DNA of 64,000 nt from an uncultured Eggerthellaceae bacterium (GCA_903789415.1 CAIFEG010000001.1:74876-138875); one strand, 5' to 3'. Positions 35,199 through 44,343 are shown, counted from the stretch's first letter. Notes: generated by a model not told the origin, from the letters alone. Numbers and translations are program-made.

Positions 35199-35573
35199 TT
35201 AAAGGTACACGTCAGGTTCTTCGCGACCAAACTTTGCCAAAAGCTCATGGCACGGACGGCATGCTCCGCAATCGCAGAACTTCGCACCGGCAGCCTTGCG
35301 TTTCTTGGCATGTTCCAGCTTTTTCTGCGCCTCTTCTGCACCAAAAACCTTTGCGCCAGCATCGGAACCCACAAAACCGATAAGGCTATCGATGGTTGTC
35401 TGGTGCTCGCTAATCGCATCCATCAAGGTATTTGTTGCCGCATCCGCATCTTCACCTGCTGCGATCGCGTCTTTCCACGCTTGCGCCGCTTTCTTCGTGC
35501 TTTCGGCAGCCGAAGGAGCAGCTTGCATCTGGTTCACCTTTTCAGTAGTGAACTCAAGTAGTTCCTTATCCAT
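35199..35573 (-). CDS. Small helical protein with C-terminal Cys cluster
   Basis: A 124-residue protein of unknown family. Residues 1-85 are helical and Ala/Glu-rich. The C-terminus carries a dense metal-binding-like motif CDCGACRPCHELLAKFG, with four cysteines and a histidine, including CxxCH. There is no signal peptide, so covalent haem attachment is unlikely and a Zn or Fe site more plausible. AAGGGAG supports ATG 35573. It is followed by the DUF2252 gene on the same strand, so an operon is possible. Confidence 0.75.
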   Translation of the reverse strand: MDKELLEFTTEKVNQMQAAPSAAESTKKAAQAWKDAIAAGEDADAATNTLMDAISEHQTTIDSLIGFVGSDAGAKVFGAEEAQKKLEHAKKRKAAGAKFCDCGACRPCHELLAKFGREEPDVYL

Positions 35574-35804
35574 GAACGCTCCCTTCTTTTCATGAGAAGA
35601 CATACCCATGACACGCACAAGTCATGTATTCATTCTGTGCTCAATTATAGACAGAGTTGAAAGCATATTCCCAAAAGGGCTAGCGCTCTATGACCTTTAT
35701 GTGAGCAGGCAAAAGATAACTGTCACCCATTTTTCTTCTACAATACATACGGGGTTTATGGAACAATTACGGAACAAAAACAAGAGAAAGATTTGCCATC
35801 AATT

Positions 35805-36356
35805 ATGAGTGAAAAATCAAAGATGATAGCCGGTCAGCCGCACTTCCCCATGGATGAAGAGCTCACAAACGACCGAAACGCATGCAAAGATTTGTGCTTC
35901 AAGCTCAACCACACCCTGCCCTCTGACACCGAAGCTATTCAGGCGATTTTGCAGCAGATATTCCAAAAAGACGAGCTCACGGGCACCGTTACGCCTCCGT
36001 TTTTCTGTGACTATGGCTATAACATCACCTTCGGCGAGATTTTCTTTGCCAACTACAATTGCGTGATTTTAGATTCGGCTCCGGTGACATTTGGAGACCG
36101 CGTGTTCATCGGGCCTGATTGTGGCTTTTATACGGCAACCCACCCCATCGATGCCAAAGAGCGCGGCAAAGGGGTCGAACTCGCAAAACCTATTACCGTG
36201 GGCAGTGATGTTTGGTTCGGTGGCGGCGTTCATGTTATGCCCGGAGTCACCATCGGAGACGACGTGGTCATTGGTGCCGGAAGCATCGTTACGAAAGACA
36301 TCCCTTCGCATGTGGTTGCGGTGGGAAATCCTTGCAAAGTTATTCGTCACCTTTAG
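35805..36356 (+). CDS. Sugar O-acetyltransferase (hexapeptide family, Maa/LacA-like)
   Basis: A 183-residue left-handed beta-helix acetyltransferase of the maltose/galactoside type. It begins with the family N-terminus MSEKSKMIAGQPHF. It then shows hexapeptide coils with FFCDYGYNITFGEIFFANYN and GPDCGFYTATHPID (the catalytic His), then VWFGGGVHVMPGVTIGDDVVIGAGSIVTKDIP. It uses acetyl-CoA. The start is uncertain: ATG 35805 fits the family, but the AGAGAAAG box is 14 bases away; TTG 35793 is the alternative. Confidence 0.9.
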   Translation: MSEKSKMIAGQPHFPMDEELTNDRNACKDLCFKLNHTLPSDTEAIQAILQQIFQKDELTGTVTPPFFCDYGYNITFGEIFFANYNCVILDSAPVTFGDRVFIGPDCGFYTATHPIDAKERGKGVELAKPITVGSDVWFGGGVHVMPGVTIGDDVVIGAGSIVTKDIPSHVVAVGNPCKVIRHL

Positions 36357-36500
36357 CGCGTAATTGCGCAGAGACAAATTCTAAAGCTTGTTTGCGCACA
36401 CATGCTGGTCGGCAACATAGTTGGTAATGCCGACAGCCTAGCCAACGCCGCAGACGCGAAGCCGCAACGGGATGCAACTTCCGTGATCACCTAACAAATT

Positions 36501-36517
36501 AATATTTCTGAAATATT
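36501..36517. promoter_or_regulatory. Perfect palindrome upstream of aroF
   Basis: AATATTTC and GAAATATT around one base form a perfect dyad, extended imperfectly outward by AT-rich sequence, about 170 bp before aroF. It may be an operator for the aromatic operon. The 36357-36686 gap (330 bp) has no gene; it also holds a 10-bp hairpin without a T-run (36404-36413 with 36428-36437). I see no T-box or Trp/Phe-rich leader peptide. Confidence 0.4.
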
Positions 36518-36686
36518 TAATTGTTATTACAATTCAAAATTGTTGATACCACATTGATTGAAACATTTTGTATGCCACAATACATGCCAAACTTTTCAGC
36601 GCAACACAGCAGGTGGCATTTCAGATCTTTTGGCACGTGTATGCAGGTAAACGCACGGAACCGAAGGTCTTTAAAGGAGGAAGCAT

Positions 36687-37784
36687 ATGATCGCAGTCGT
36701 CAAAGAGTCCGCAACTCCAGAACAGCTTGATCATCTTATTAAGTGGATCGAAGGGCGCGGGTTTAAGACCAACGTCTCCAAGGGCGAAAACGAAACAATT
36801 GTCGGCATTATCGGCGACACGACGAAGATTGACCCTTTCTTGCTTGAAAGCATGGACATTGTCGAACGTGTGCAGCGCGTTTCCGAGCCCTTCAAAAAAG
36901 CCAACCGAAAGTTCCACCCCGAAGATACCGTCGTCGACTGCGGGCACGGTATAAAAATCGGCGGTGGAAACTTTCAGGTGATCGCGGGACCATGTTCGGT
37001 TGAAGGCGACAATCTCTTCCGCATCGCTCGCGCGGTGAAAAAGGCCGGCGCCACCATGCTTCGTGGCGGTGCATTCAAGCCTCGCACCAGCCCGTATTCG
37101 TTCCAGGGTATGGGTGCGAAAGGTTTGGACATTTTGATGGAAGCAGGCAAAGAGCTCGATATGCCGGTGGTCACCGAGATTATGGATCCGCGCGACGTGG
37201 AGCTCTTCATGGATAAAGGTGTCGATGTCATGCAAATTGGCGCGCGCAATTTCCAGAATTTCCCGCTGCTCAAAGAAGTTGGTAAAACTCGCAAACCTGT
37301 CCTGATCAAACGCGGTATGTCGGGCACCATCGACGAGCTGCTGATGGCCGCCGAATACGTGATGAGCGAGGGAAATCCGAACGTGATTCTGTGCGAACGT
37401 GGCATTCGTACCTTTGAAACGCGCACGAGAAATACCCTTGACGTAAATGCCATTGCCGTCGTTCACTACCTTTCTCACCTGCCTATAGTCGGAGACCCCA
37501 GCCATTCCACGGGATACACGCGCTACGTGCGCCCGGCCGCCTACGCAGCATGTGCCGCAGGTGCCGACGGATTGGAGATCGAAGTTCATGATCATCCGTC
37601 CGAAGCCTGGTCAGACGGTGCACAGGCGCTCACTCCTACGCAGTTCGCCGATGCCATGAAACGTATTGCCCTCATCCGTAAAGCAATCACCGCCGACTTG
37701 GGCGATGGCGAAACCTCGGGCGCGGGCACTCCAACTGCTGACCAGCCTTCTGATGTTGCATCAGACACCAAGGCGGGCGCATAG
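36687..37784 (+). CDS. aroF: DAHP synthase (3-deoxy-7-phosphoheptulonate synthase, type I-beta)
   Basis: A 365-residue first enzyme of the shikimate pathway, condensing PEP and erythrose-4-phosphate. Residues 1-70 form the regulatory ferredoxin-like domain of the AroF/AroG(I-beta) type. The barrel follows: VIAGPCSVEGDNL, LRGGAFKPRTSPYSFQG, QIGARNFQNFPLLKEVG, VLIKRGMSGTIDE and LPIVGDPSHSTG. A low-complexity tail of about 30 residues ends the chain. AAAGGAGGAAGC supports ATG 36687. It is followed directly by tyrA and pheA, so the whole route to Phe and Tyr prefers this operon. Confidence 0.95.
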   Translation: MIAVVKESATPEQLDHLIKWIEGRGFKTNVSKGENETIVGIIGDTTKIDPFLLESMDIVERVQRVSEPFKKANRKFHPEDTVVDCGHGIKIGGGNFQVIAGPCSVEGDNLFRIARAVKKAGATMLRGGAFKPRTSPYSFQGMGAKGLDILMEAGKELDMPVVTEIMDPRDVELFMDKGVDVMQIGARNFQNFPLLKEVGKTRKPVLIKRGMSGTIDELLMAAEYVMSEGNPNVILCERGIRTFETRTRNTLDVNAIAVVHYLSHLPIVGDPSHSTGYTRYVRPAAYAACAAGADGLEIEVHDHPSEAWSDGAQALTPTQFADAMKRIALIRKAITADLGDGETSGAGTPTADQPSDVASDTKAGA

Positions 37785-37785
37785 T

Positions 37786-38772
37786 ATGGCCGAAAAACGC
37801 GCGCAGCAGAAAAATCAGTCGCAAGCGAAACACCAGGCGAAAAGCCCGCAGCAGGAAATTTCGCAGCAGCTCAAGGGGCAGCAGCACAATGAGCAGCAAG
37901 AAAATCCACAGAAGCCAACCTTCGTTCCCGGACGCGTAGGCATTTTGGGCCTGGGACTGATGGGCGGCTCCTTCGCAAAAGCGCTCGCCGCGGCGGGGCG
38001 AGAAGTCTATGGATGGAATCGCACCCATTCGGTGACCGAGATGGCCATGATCGAGACCATCAAAGGCGAGCTCACCGACAAGACCATCTCCACCTGCGAA
38101 CTTATCATTTTGGCAGGCTATCCAAAAGTTTCCATTAAATGGCTTACCGAAATGGCGCCAATCATCTCACCAGGCGCGATCGTCATCGACACGGTGGGCG
38201 TGAAGCGCGTGATTTGCAAGCAATGCTCCAAAATCGCGAATGGGCATCCGTGGACATTCGTCGGCTGTCACCCTATGGCAGGTACCCAGTACTCCGGATT
38301 TGCGCACGCGCGCGCAAACATGTTCCACAACGCACCGCTTGTTGTGGTCCCACCCAAAATGAGCGACGACATCGAACGCGCCGAGCTCCTCGAACGCCTG
38401 CGTGATCTGCTTAAACCTTGTGGCTTCGGCAGTTTTACGCTTTCCACGGCAGAAAACCATGACCGCATGATCGCCTACACATCGCAGCTGGCGCACGTGG
38501 TTTCTAACGCGTATGTGAAAAGCCCCACCGCGCAGGAACACAAGGGATTTTCAGCGGGATCTTACAAAGACCTCACGCGCGTGGCGCGCTTGAATGCGCC
38601 CATGTGGACCGAACTTTTCTTAGACAATGCCGACAACCTTTCCTACGAGGTGGGCTTGTTGATCAAGAACCTGACCGCATATAAGGAAGCGATTGATGCG
38701 CACGATGCTGATCGCCTGGAAAAGCTGCTTGCCGAAGGTGATCGGTTGAAACGCAAAGCGGAAGGCAGATAA
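37786..38772 (+). CDS. tyrA: Prephenate dehydrogenase
   Basis: A 328-residue NAD(P)-dependent prephenate or arogenate dehydrogenase for tyrosine synthesis. The Rossmann motif GILGLGLMGGSFAKAL starts near residue 48; later blocks are GCHPMAGTQYSGF and AYTSQLAHVVSNAY. The first 45 residues are an odd Gln/Lys-rich low-complexity leader, about one third glutamine. I took ATG 37786, one base after the aroF stop; a start in the overlapping frame within aroF at 37666 is less likely. The 3' part has a Lys/Arg-rich helical end and no ACT domain. Confidence 0.92.
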   Translation: MAEKRAQQKNQSQAKHQAKSPQQEISQQLKGQQHNEQQENPQKPTFVPGRVGILGLGLMGGSFAKALAAAGREVYGWNRTHSVTEMAMIETIKGELTDKTISTCELIILAGYPKVSIKWLTEMAPIISPGAIVIDTVGVKRVICKQCSKIANGHPWTFVGCHPMAGTQYSGFAHARANMFHNAPLVVVPPKMSDDIERAELLERLRDLLKPCGFGSFTLSTAENHDRMIAYTSQLAHVVSNAYVKSPTAQEHKGFSAGSYKDLTRVARLNAPMWTELFLDNADNLSYEVGLLIKNLTAYKEAIDAHDADRLEKLLAEGDRLKRKAEGR

Positions 38773-38868
38773 AACCACAAAGAGCCACAAAGAGCCACGA
38801 ATATACCCTGGCAATTACGCAAAGGGTTTACGGAAATGTAAGGGCCTACGAGTAGCCGAAGGAACACC

Positions 38869-40017
38869 ATGGAAGATTTAAACCAGCTACGCACGCAAAT
38901 CGACGACATCGACAATAAGATTGTTCAACTTTTCCAAGACCGCATGAAATGTGCAGACGAAATTGGTGAATATAAGGCACACCACGGCTTACCCGTGCTT
39001 GATCGCGCGCGTGAACGTCAGCACCTCGCCGACATTGCCAATGCTGTCCCCTCGAACATGCGCACCTACACCGAAGTGCTCTTTCAGCTGCTCATGGAAA
39101 CCTCGCGGCAGCACGAATCCGAGCGCCAGCCAAATCCCGAAGGCGTCGCAAATCTTTCCGCCATTGATGCGGCACTGACTTCTACCCCGCAGGTTTTCCC
39201 TCGCGATGCTTACGTTGCGTGTCAAGGTGTGGAGGGTGCGTTCTCCCAGTTCGCTGCCGAGCGTATCTTCAAGCACCCCAACATCAGTTACTTCGAATCA
39301 TTCGAGGCAGTCTTCCGCGCGGTGGAAACAGATTTTTCCCGTTACGGAATTTTGCCCATCGAAAACTCCACCGCGGGGTCGGTGAACAAAGTGTATGACC
39401 TCATGATGCAGCACGACTTCCACATCGTGCGCACCACCCGCGTAAAGATCGACCATAATTTACTCGCAAAGCCGGGAACGCGTCTTGAAGATATTCATGA
39501 AGTGTACAGCCATGAACAGGCAATTACTCAGTGCGCAAACTTCTTAGAGGCCCACGGGATCACCGCGCATGTTTGCGAGAACACTGCCATGGCGGCTCAG
39601 CTTGTCGCCCAGAGTGATCGTACCGACGTCGGCGCACTTTCCAGCCGTGCATGTGCGGCGTTATACGGGCTTGACGTGCTGCAACGCGATGTGCAGGATC
39701 GCGATGATAACTTCACGCGCTTCGCCTGCATTTCGAAAGATCTTGAAATCTACCCTGGCGCCAACCGCACGTCGCTCATGATTATCGTGAACCATGAACC
39801 GGGCGCGCTGTATCAGGTACTTGCAAAGTTCTATGCGCTCGACATCAACATCATCAAGTTGGAAAGTCGTCCCATCCCTGGTCGAGACTTTGAGTTCATG
39901 TTCTACTTCGATATCGATTGTCCCGTTGCCGCACCTGAATTCAGAACCTTGATCTCCAGCATTGGCGATTCGTGCGAAGAGTATCGCTACCTGGGAAGTT
40001 ATACCGAAGTAGTGTAG
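38869..40017 (+). CDS. pheA: Bifunctional chorismate mutase / prephenate dehydratase
   Basis: A 382-residue P-protein. Residues 1-85 are an AroQ-type chorismate mutase (LRTQIDDIDNKIVQLFQDRM, IGEYKAHHGLPVLDRARE). Prephenate dehydratase runs from about 105 to 285, with CQGVEGAFSQFAAE, GILPIENSTAGSV and the catalytic TRF in DDNFTRFACIS. A C-terminal ACT domain carries the Phe-binding motifs GALYQVL and ESRPIPG. Feedback inhibition by Phe is expected. It closes the aroF-tyrA-pheA cluster. Confidence 0.96.
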   Translation: MEDLNQLRTQIDDIDNKIVQLFQDRMKCADEIGEYKAHHGLPVLDRARERQHLADIANAVPSNMRTYTEVLFQLLMETSRQHESERQPNPEGVANLSAIDAALTSTPQVFPRDAYVACQGVEGAFSQFAAERIFKHPNISYFESFEAVFRAVETDFSRYGILPIENSTAGSVNKVYDLMMQHDFHIVRTTRVKIDHNLLAKPGTRLEDIHEVYSHEQAITQCANFLEAHGITAHVCENTAMAAQLVAQSDRTDVGALSSRACAALYGLDVLQRDVQDRDDNFTRFACISKDLEIYPGANRTSLMIIVNHEPGALYQVLAKFYALDINIIKLESRPIPGRDFEFMFYFDIDCPVAAPEFRTLISSIGDSCEEYRYLGSYTEVV

Positions 40018-40033
40018 CTGTTGTCTACAAAAC

Positions 40034-40069
40034 ATTCCGAACTTTTAAAAATTTTTAAAAGTTCGGAAT
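40034..40069. terminator. 36-bp perfect palindrome between convergent genes
   Basis: Arms of 18 bp (40034-40051 and 40052-40069) are exactly complementary; the outer part is ATTCCGAACTTTTAAAAA. The central A5T5 supplies a T-run for both directions, so it can act as a bidirectional terminator for pheA (+) and the aldo/keto reductase (-). Confidence 0.75.
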
Positions 40070-40117
40070 TCAAGGCTTTGAAATAACGATTTACCTGCAG
40101 AGATGCTGCTATAAAAA

Positions 40118-41260
40118 CTATGCGAACAGTTGTGCCGTTTCCTGCATGCGCTCGGCAATGTGCACACCGAACGGGCAGTTCGGCTCACAAGTGCGGCATC
40201 CAATGCAGTCAGAGGCATTCTTATCCAACGCAAAGTAATGTTCGCGCACCGATTCAGGAACGGGGTCATGCATCTTTGCTAAGTCGGCGAACTTATTGAC
40301 TTCAGCGATATTGATACCGACTACACAAGGCTGGCAATGTCCGCAATAAATGCACTGCCCGTAATATGAATGCACCGGCGCATTCGCCAAAATCGGTCCG
40401 TAGTTTCTCTCTTCTTCGGTTGCATCGGCATAGGCAATCGCCGCTTTGGCTTCCGCGACATTCTTCACACCAGCCATCACCGCTGCCACCGCCGGACGTG
40501 TCAGACAATAATGGATGCACTGCACAGGTGTCATAGCCTTGCCGAATGGGGACTTGCTCGCATCAAGTAAACGACCGCCTGCAAAAGGCTTCATCACCGT
40601 AATGCCGATGCCGCGACTCTCGCAATCTGCATACAAACGCTCGCGCTTGGGATCAATGCCCGACCCGCCTTCATGAAAGTCGCCAAAGAGCGTATTGATA
40701 TCGTCGGATGCGGGCATGGTATCAAACGCGGGGTTGATTGACAGCATCATCATTTCGATTTTCCCTGTTTTCGCAGCAGCAATTGCCACATCAGGATTAT
40801 GTGTGGAAAGACCCACATGTTGAATGGTGCCCGCGTCTTTCAGCTTGCAGACATACTCATAGAAGGGGCCATTCATAATTTGGTTGAATTCGTCAACCGA
40901 ATCGACGTAATGGATCATCCCAAGTTCGGCACTTTCGCTTTGGAGTAGCCGCATTTCCTCTTCGAACGCAGGAACAACTTTGTCCATTTCACGCGTGCGC
41001 ACATACTGACCATTCTGCCAGGTAGAGCCAATATGCGCCTGCACGATCCACCGGTCACGATGCGGCGCAATCGCTGCACCAAGGCGACGGCGAATTTCAG
41101 GATCAGCCATCCAGCAATCCACGATGTTGACGCCCGCCTCTTCCAGGCATGCCACCACATCGGCAAGTTCCGCGTCACTCATCTCGCCGATCCATTCGGC
41201 ACCAAACCCGACTTCGCTAACCTCAAGCCCGGTGTTTCCTAATGCACGCTTTCTTAACAT
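40118..41260 (-). CDS. Aldo/keto reductase with ferredoxin-like C-terminus
   Basis: A 380-residue fusion of an aldo/keto reductase barrel and a 4Fe-4S domain, a class common in anaerobes. The barrel has the family start LRKRALGNTGLEVSEVGFGAEW and blocks IHYVDSVDEFNQI and HVGLSTHNPDVA. The C-terminal 90 residues carry CIYCGHCQPC and CIGCRTCEPNCPFGV, two cluster motifs. The substrate is unknown; electrons probably come from reduced FeS proteins as well as or instead of NADPH. AGAAGGGAG supports ATG 41260. Confidence 0.9.
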   Translation of the reverse strand: MLRKRALGNTGLEVSEVGFGAEWIGEMSDAELADVVACLEEAGVNIVDCWMADPEIRRRLGAAIAPHRDRWIVQAHIGSTWQNGQYVRTREMDKVVPAFEEEMRLLQSESAELGMIHYVDSVDEFNQIMNGPFYEYVCKLKDAGTIQHVGLSTHNPDVAIAAAKTGKIEMMMLSINPAFDTMPASDDINTLFGDFHEGGSGIDPKRERLYADCESRGIGITVMKPFAGGRLLDASKSPFGKAMTPVQCIHYCLTRPAVAAVMAGVKNVAEAKAAIAYADATEEERNYGPILANAPVHSYYGQCIYCGHCQPCVVGINIAEVNKFADLAKMHDPVPESVREHYFALDKNASDCIGCRTCEPNCPFGVHIAERMQETAQLFA

Positions 41261-41384
41261 GGGATTCTCCCTTCTCATGTTGCGCTTCTATCTGCGGTTT
41301 TTACTGTCATTTGCTATCCATAGTCATGACGATACATCCATTATCGCAAATTCGCGTGCCGTTGTTTAACGCGCTTAGGCGCAC

Positions 41385-41424
41385 AAAAAGGGTGCCTGCT
41401 CTTGCCTTGTGAGCAGGCACCCTT
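41385..41424 (-). terminator. Rho-independent terminator of the Tat flavoprotein gene
   Basis: A perfect 14-bp stem (AAGGGTGCCTGCTC at 41388-41401 with GAGCAGGCACCCTT at 41411-41424) is followed by a T-run on the - strand. Confidence 0.88.
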
Positions 41425-41483
41425 CGTAAGGTTTATGCGATTCCACCGCGAGGGAGGAGGCGTGGCGAAATCGCCGGTCTACC

Positions 41484-43205
41484 TTATCTACCCAGGTATT
41501 GCACCGCGTTCTTGATCGCCATACGGCCGGAGTTTACTGCCCAGCCCGCTTGTGAACCAGGAGCAAAACGTACGTCGTAAGAGTCGCCGTATAATCCGCC
41601 GGCGTCAGATCCGCCTGCGTACAAGCCCGGGATAACGTTTCCGTCAGTGTCGAGCACCTGAGTATTTTCATTTACTCTAATTCCGCCGCATGTGGTGTAG
41701 TAACCATCTGCAACTTCGCACAGCCAATAAGGGCCAGATGTAAGAGCGTGCATGTATCTTGCGCGTTTGCCATACGTGGTGTCTGCGCTGGTGTCATCAC
41801 CATCAAGACTTGCTGCCGCAGCACATTGCGCATTGTATTGATCAACCGTTGCTTGAACAGCGCTTGCATCAAGGCCAACTTCCTGGCAAAGATCAGCGAG
41901 GTTGTCACCCACATGGCAGCCAGAAGCATTCTGTAACTGCTCGCGCGCCTGGCTTAACGGTGTACCCGGCTGGCCGAAGGAGAATACCTGTCCATCAGGG
42001 CCGTTCTGTTCCCAACGTTGCATATCTGCATCGGTGAACAGCTCGAATGTACGTTTTTGGTTACGGATGCACATACCCGCACCAGAGAAGTCGTCAATCC
42101 AAAGGTCTTCCTTACAGAAACGCTGACCGTCCTGATTGATCCACAGATTTGGCTGAACGCCAACTGAATATGCATCGGTTGTCCATGTAGTTGAAACAGC
42201 ACCCAAGGTAACCGGGCCGCACCACATAACGGTGCCCAAACCTTCAGCCATATCAGCTCCGGCTTCGTGCGCCATCTTGATGCCGTCACCTTCGCGGCAG
42301 TTCATACCCAACGCCTGAATGCTTTGGTTTCTCGTCTCAGAAACGCCATACAGGAAATCGGTGTTGTTTGCATATCCGCCGGTGCCGATAACGACAACAG
42401 GAGCATTTACTCTGAGGACATCGCCATTTTCATTTTCTGCAAGAAGACCAGCAACTTTGCCATCTTCCATAACCAGATGACGACCGTAATATCCGAAGTG
42501 CGCTTCGACACCCAGACGATTCGCTTCATCGCCGAAGCACTGCATGAAGTATCCGCCAGGGCTCGATTGACCGCCCTTATCGTATACATGCCAAACTCTT
42601 GGACCAGAGCCGATGGAAATGTTGCCTTGGAATTTAATTCCGTGGCTTTCAAGCCAGTCGATAGTTTCTGCAGTCTGACCAAAGTAGTTGAGGTAGAGCT
42701 GATGTTGTGGAATCCAGTGGTGATAGTTCAAGCAGGTGTTGGTTGCATTCTCAACACCATATGGTTGGTTGGGGTCGTATGCGCCAGAGAACCGAACGCC
42801 ACCATTTTGCTCGGTGTATTTCGTGTTGAAACCTGCCATGCCCTCGGTGCCGATGAACGATCCACCGTAGCCGTTTAAACGCTCAATAACGACGGGCTTC
42901 AGTCCGCTGTCAATTGCCTGAATTGCAGCAGCGGTGCCCGTGCCACCTGCACCTACGATGCATACATCAGCATCAATCGTTTGGCTTGGCTCGCCAAGTT
43001 CACGGATTTCCCAAATGGAGCTGTCGGCAGACGATCCGTTGCTGTTTGTTGATCCTGAAGTGGTGCTTCCGCTTGATGAACTTGAAGATGAACTGCTCGT
43101 GCGAGATTTTGGTCCGCAACCCGTAAGTGTTCCTGCTAATGCGCCTGCCGCGAGAATACCCGATCCGGTAAGAAATGATCGACGCGTTAAACCCTTGCCT
43201 TCCAT
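41484..43205 (-). CDS. Tat-exported FAD flavoprotein (fumarate reductase-like)
   Basis: A 573-residue FAD_binding_2 oxidoreductase of the fumarate/urocanate reductase class. It begins with a Tat signal (RRSFLTGSGILAAGALAG) that ends in a lipobox-like LTGCG, so it is exported and perhaps lipid-anchored. After a Ser/Gly-rich linker comes the Rossmann motif CIVGAGGTGTAAAIQA. The C-terminal FAD-binding end is GLYAGGSDAGGLYGDSYDV, with an HALTSGPYW block. No haem CxxCH domain is present, so the electron donor is separate. AGGAGGAG supports ATG 43205. It is divergent from a LysR gene, its likely regulator. The natural acceptor is unknown. Confidence 0.9.
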   Translation of the reverse strand: MEGKGLTRRSFLTGSGILAAGALAGTLTGCGPKSRTSSSSSSSSSGSTTSGSTNSNGSSADSSIWEIRELGEPSQTIDADVCIVGAGGTGTAAAIQAIDSGLKPVVIERLNGYGGSFIGTEGMAGFNTKYTEQNGGVRFSGAYDPNQPYGVENATNTCLNYHHWIPQHQLYLNYFGQTAETIDWLESHGIKFQGNISIGSGPRVWHVYDKGGQSSPGGYFMQCFGDEANRLGVEAHFGYYGRHLVMEDGKVAGLLAENENGDVLRVNAPVVVIGTGGYANNTDFLYGVSETRNQSIQALGMNCREGDGIKMAHEAGADMAEGLGTVMWCGPVTLGAVSTTWTTDAYSVGVQPNLWINQDGQRFCKEDLWIDDFSGAGMCIRNQKRTFELFTDADMQRWEQNGPDGQVFSFGQPGTPLSQAREQLQNASGCHVGDNLADLCQEVGLDASAVQATVDQYNAQCAAAASLDGDDTSADTTYGKRARYMHALTSGPYWLCEVADGYYTTCGGIRVNENTQVLDTDGNVIPGLYAGGSDAGGLYGDSYDVRFAPGSQAGWAVNSGRMAIKNAVQYLGR

Positions 43206-43291
43206 GGCTCCTCCTAATTCCATGAGATGCAGGTGAATTCAATGAAGTACTATTCACCTTGCGTGATATCATGAATATTATTCGGATTTTT

Positions 43292-43373
43292 CCTGTTCAG
43301 ATAGTCAAAAACGTGTATCCGTTGGTTGGGGGATGTATCTATCAGTTACATGCCGCATTTCACCTGTTCAGAT
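43292..43373. promoter_or_regulatory. Repeated CCTGTTCAGAT sites in flavoprotein/LysR spacer
   Basis: The 11-mer CCTGTTCAGAT occurs at 43292-43302 and 43363-43373 in the same orientation, 71 bp apart, within the 222-bp divergent spacer. Two spaced identical sites are consistent with binding by the adjacent LysR regulator, though no T-n11-A core was confirmed. Confidence 0.45.
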
Positions 43374-43427
43374 GCATCTTTATATAGCTGATATGCGACA
43401 TTATCAGAACACAGAAAAGGGGCAGCG

Positions 43428-44342
43428 ATGATCGAAGATCGAGTGGATTATTTCATTTTTGCGTATGACTCGCCCAACTTCAGTGCTGCCGCCGCAAAAG
43501 TTCCCATGTCACCTCAGGGATTCACCAAGATGATTCACAATCTGGAACGCGACCTGGGCGTGAAACTGTTCGAGTCCGATGCGCGGGGGGTTCGTCATCC
43601 CACGCGTTATGCCGATGTGTTCTATAAGTACGCAAAGAACATGCAGGATCAGCGGCGCATACTGAACAATAGATTTACCCAGATAGAGCACGAGAACGCA
43701 ACCGAAATCCGCGTCGCATGCGCGGTGGGAATTCCCGGATTTCTCGGGATAGAAAAAATTACTGATTACCACGACAAAAACAATAATGTGACGGTGAAAT
43801 TTACCGAACTGCCAGACACCTTGTGCGATTCCCTCGTTAAAGAGGGTCGCTATGACCTAGCGATTACCCTGCAACCGGTTGATCCTGCGCTCACCACGCG
43901 AAATTTATATTCAGCGAAGTACATGATGTGGGTGAAAAAAGATAGTTCTCTTGCAAGTTCCCTTACGCAACGCAAATCACTCGGCATTGACGATATCGCA
44001 CCATATACGATCGCCATGCCGGGAAAAGATTTCCGTTGCTACCACAACTTAGTTGCACAATTTGCAGAACGGAATAAACCGATCCCGCATATCGTGGAGT
44101 GTTCCGAAATATTCTGGATTTATCAGTTCGTAAAATCAGGAAGAGGTATTGGATTTACGTTGCCCCATCTGGCCGCGCTTGACATCTTTTCGAAAGATGA
44201 AACTATTGTTGCCATTCCTTTTGTGAGCTTGGATTGGCAGGTTTGTTTGGCCTGGCCAAAGACGCGTGTGCTTACGGAACCGGAAGAGAAGTTCTTCGAC
44301 TATTTGGATTCCATTTGCAAGCACATCAAGCGGAGGTATTAA
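43428..44342 (+). CDS. LysR-family transcriptional regulator
   Basis: A 304-residue LysR-type regulator. The N-terminal winged HTH is VDYFIFAYDSPNFSAAAAKV and SPQGFTKMIHNLERDLGVKLFES; the C-terminal effector domain resembles a periplasmic binding fold (IRVACAVGIPGFLGIEKI, FRCYHNLVAQFAE, VKSGRGIGFTLPHLAALD). It is divergent from the Tat flavoprotein gene, a layout repeated at 62-64 kb. It probably induces the flavoprotein in the presence of its electron acceptor. The downstream membrane-protein gene starts one base after its stop and may be co-transcribed. Confidence 0.9.
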   Translation: MIEDRVDYFIFAYDSPNFSAAAAKVPMSPQGFTKMIHNLERDLGVKLFESDARGVRHPTRYADVFYKYAKNMQDQRRILNNRFTQIEHENATEIRVACAVGIPGFLGIEKITDYHDKNNNVTVKFTELPDTLCDSLVKEGRYDLAITLQPVDPALTTRNLYSAKYMMWVKKDSSLASSLTQRKSLGIDDIAPYTIAMPGKDFRCYHNLVAQFAERNKPIPHIVECSEIFWIYQFVKSGRGIGFTLPHLAALDIFSKDETIVAIPFVSLDWQVCLAWPKTRVLTEPEEKFFDYLDSICKHIKRRY

Positions 44343-44343
44343 C

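Noticed and set aside
36404-36437. Riboswitch or terminator in the aroF leader
   Set aside because: A 10-bp hairpin exists but lacks a T-run, and no conserved T-box or other riboswitch core was seen by eye; a covariance search was not possible.
36621-37595. 324-codon - strand frame opposite aroF
   Set aside because: It is antisense to a clear DAHP synthase and shows no recognisable domain.
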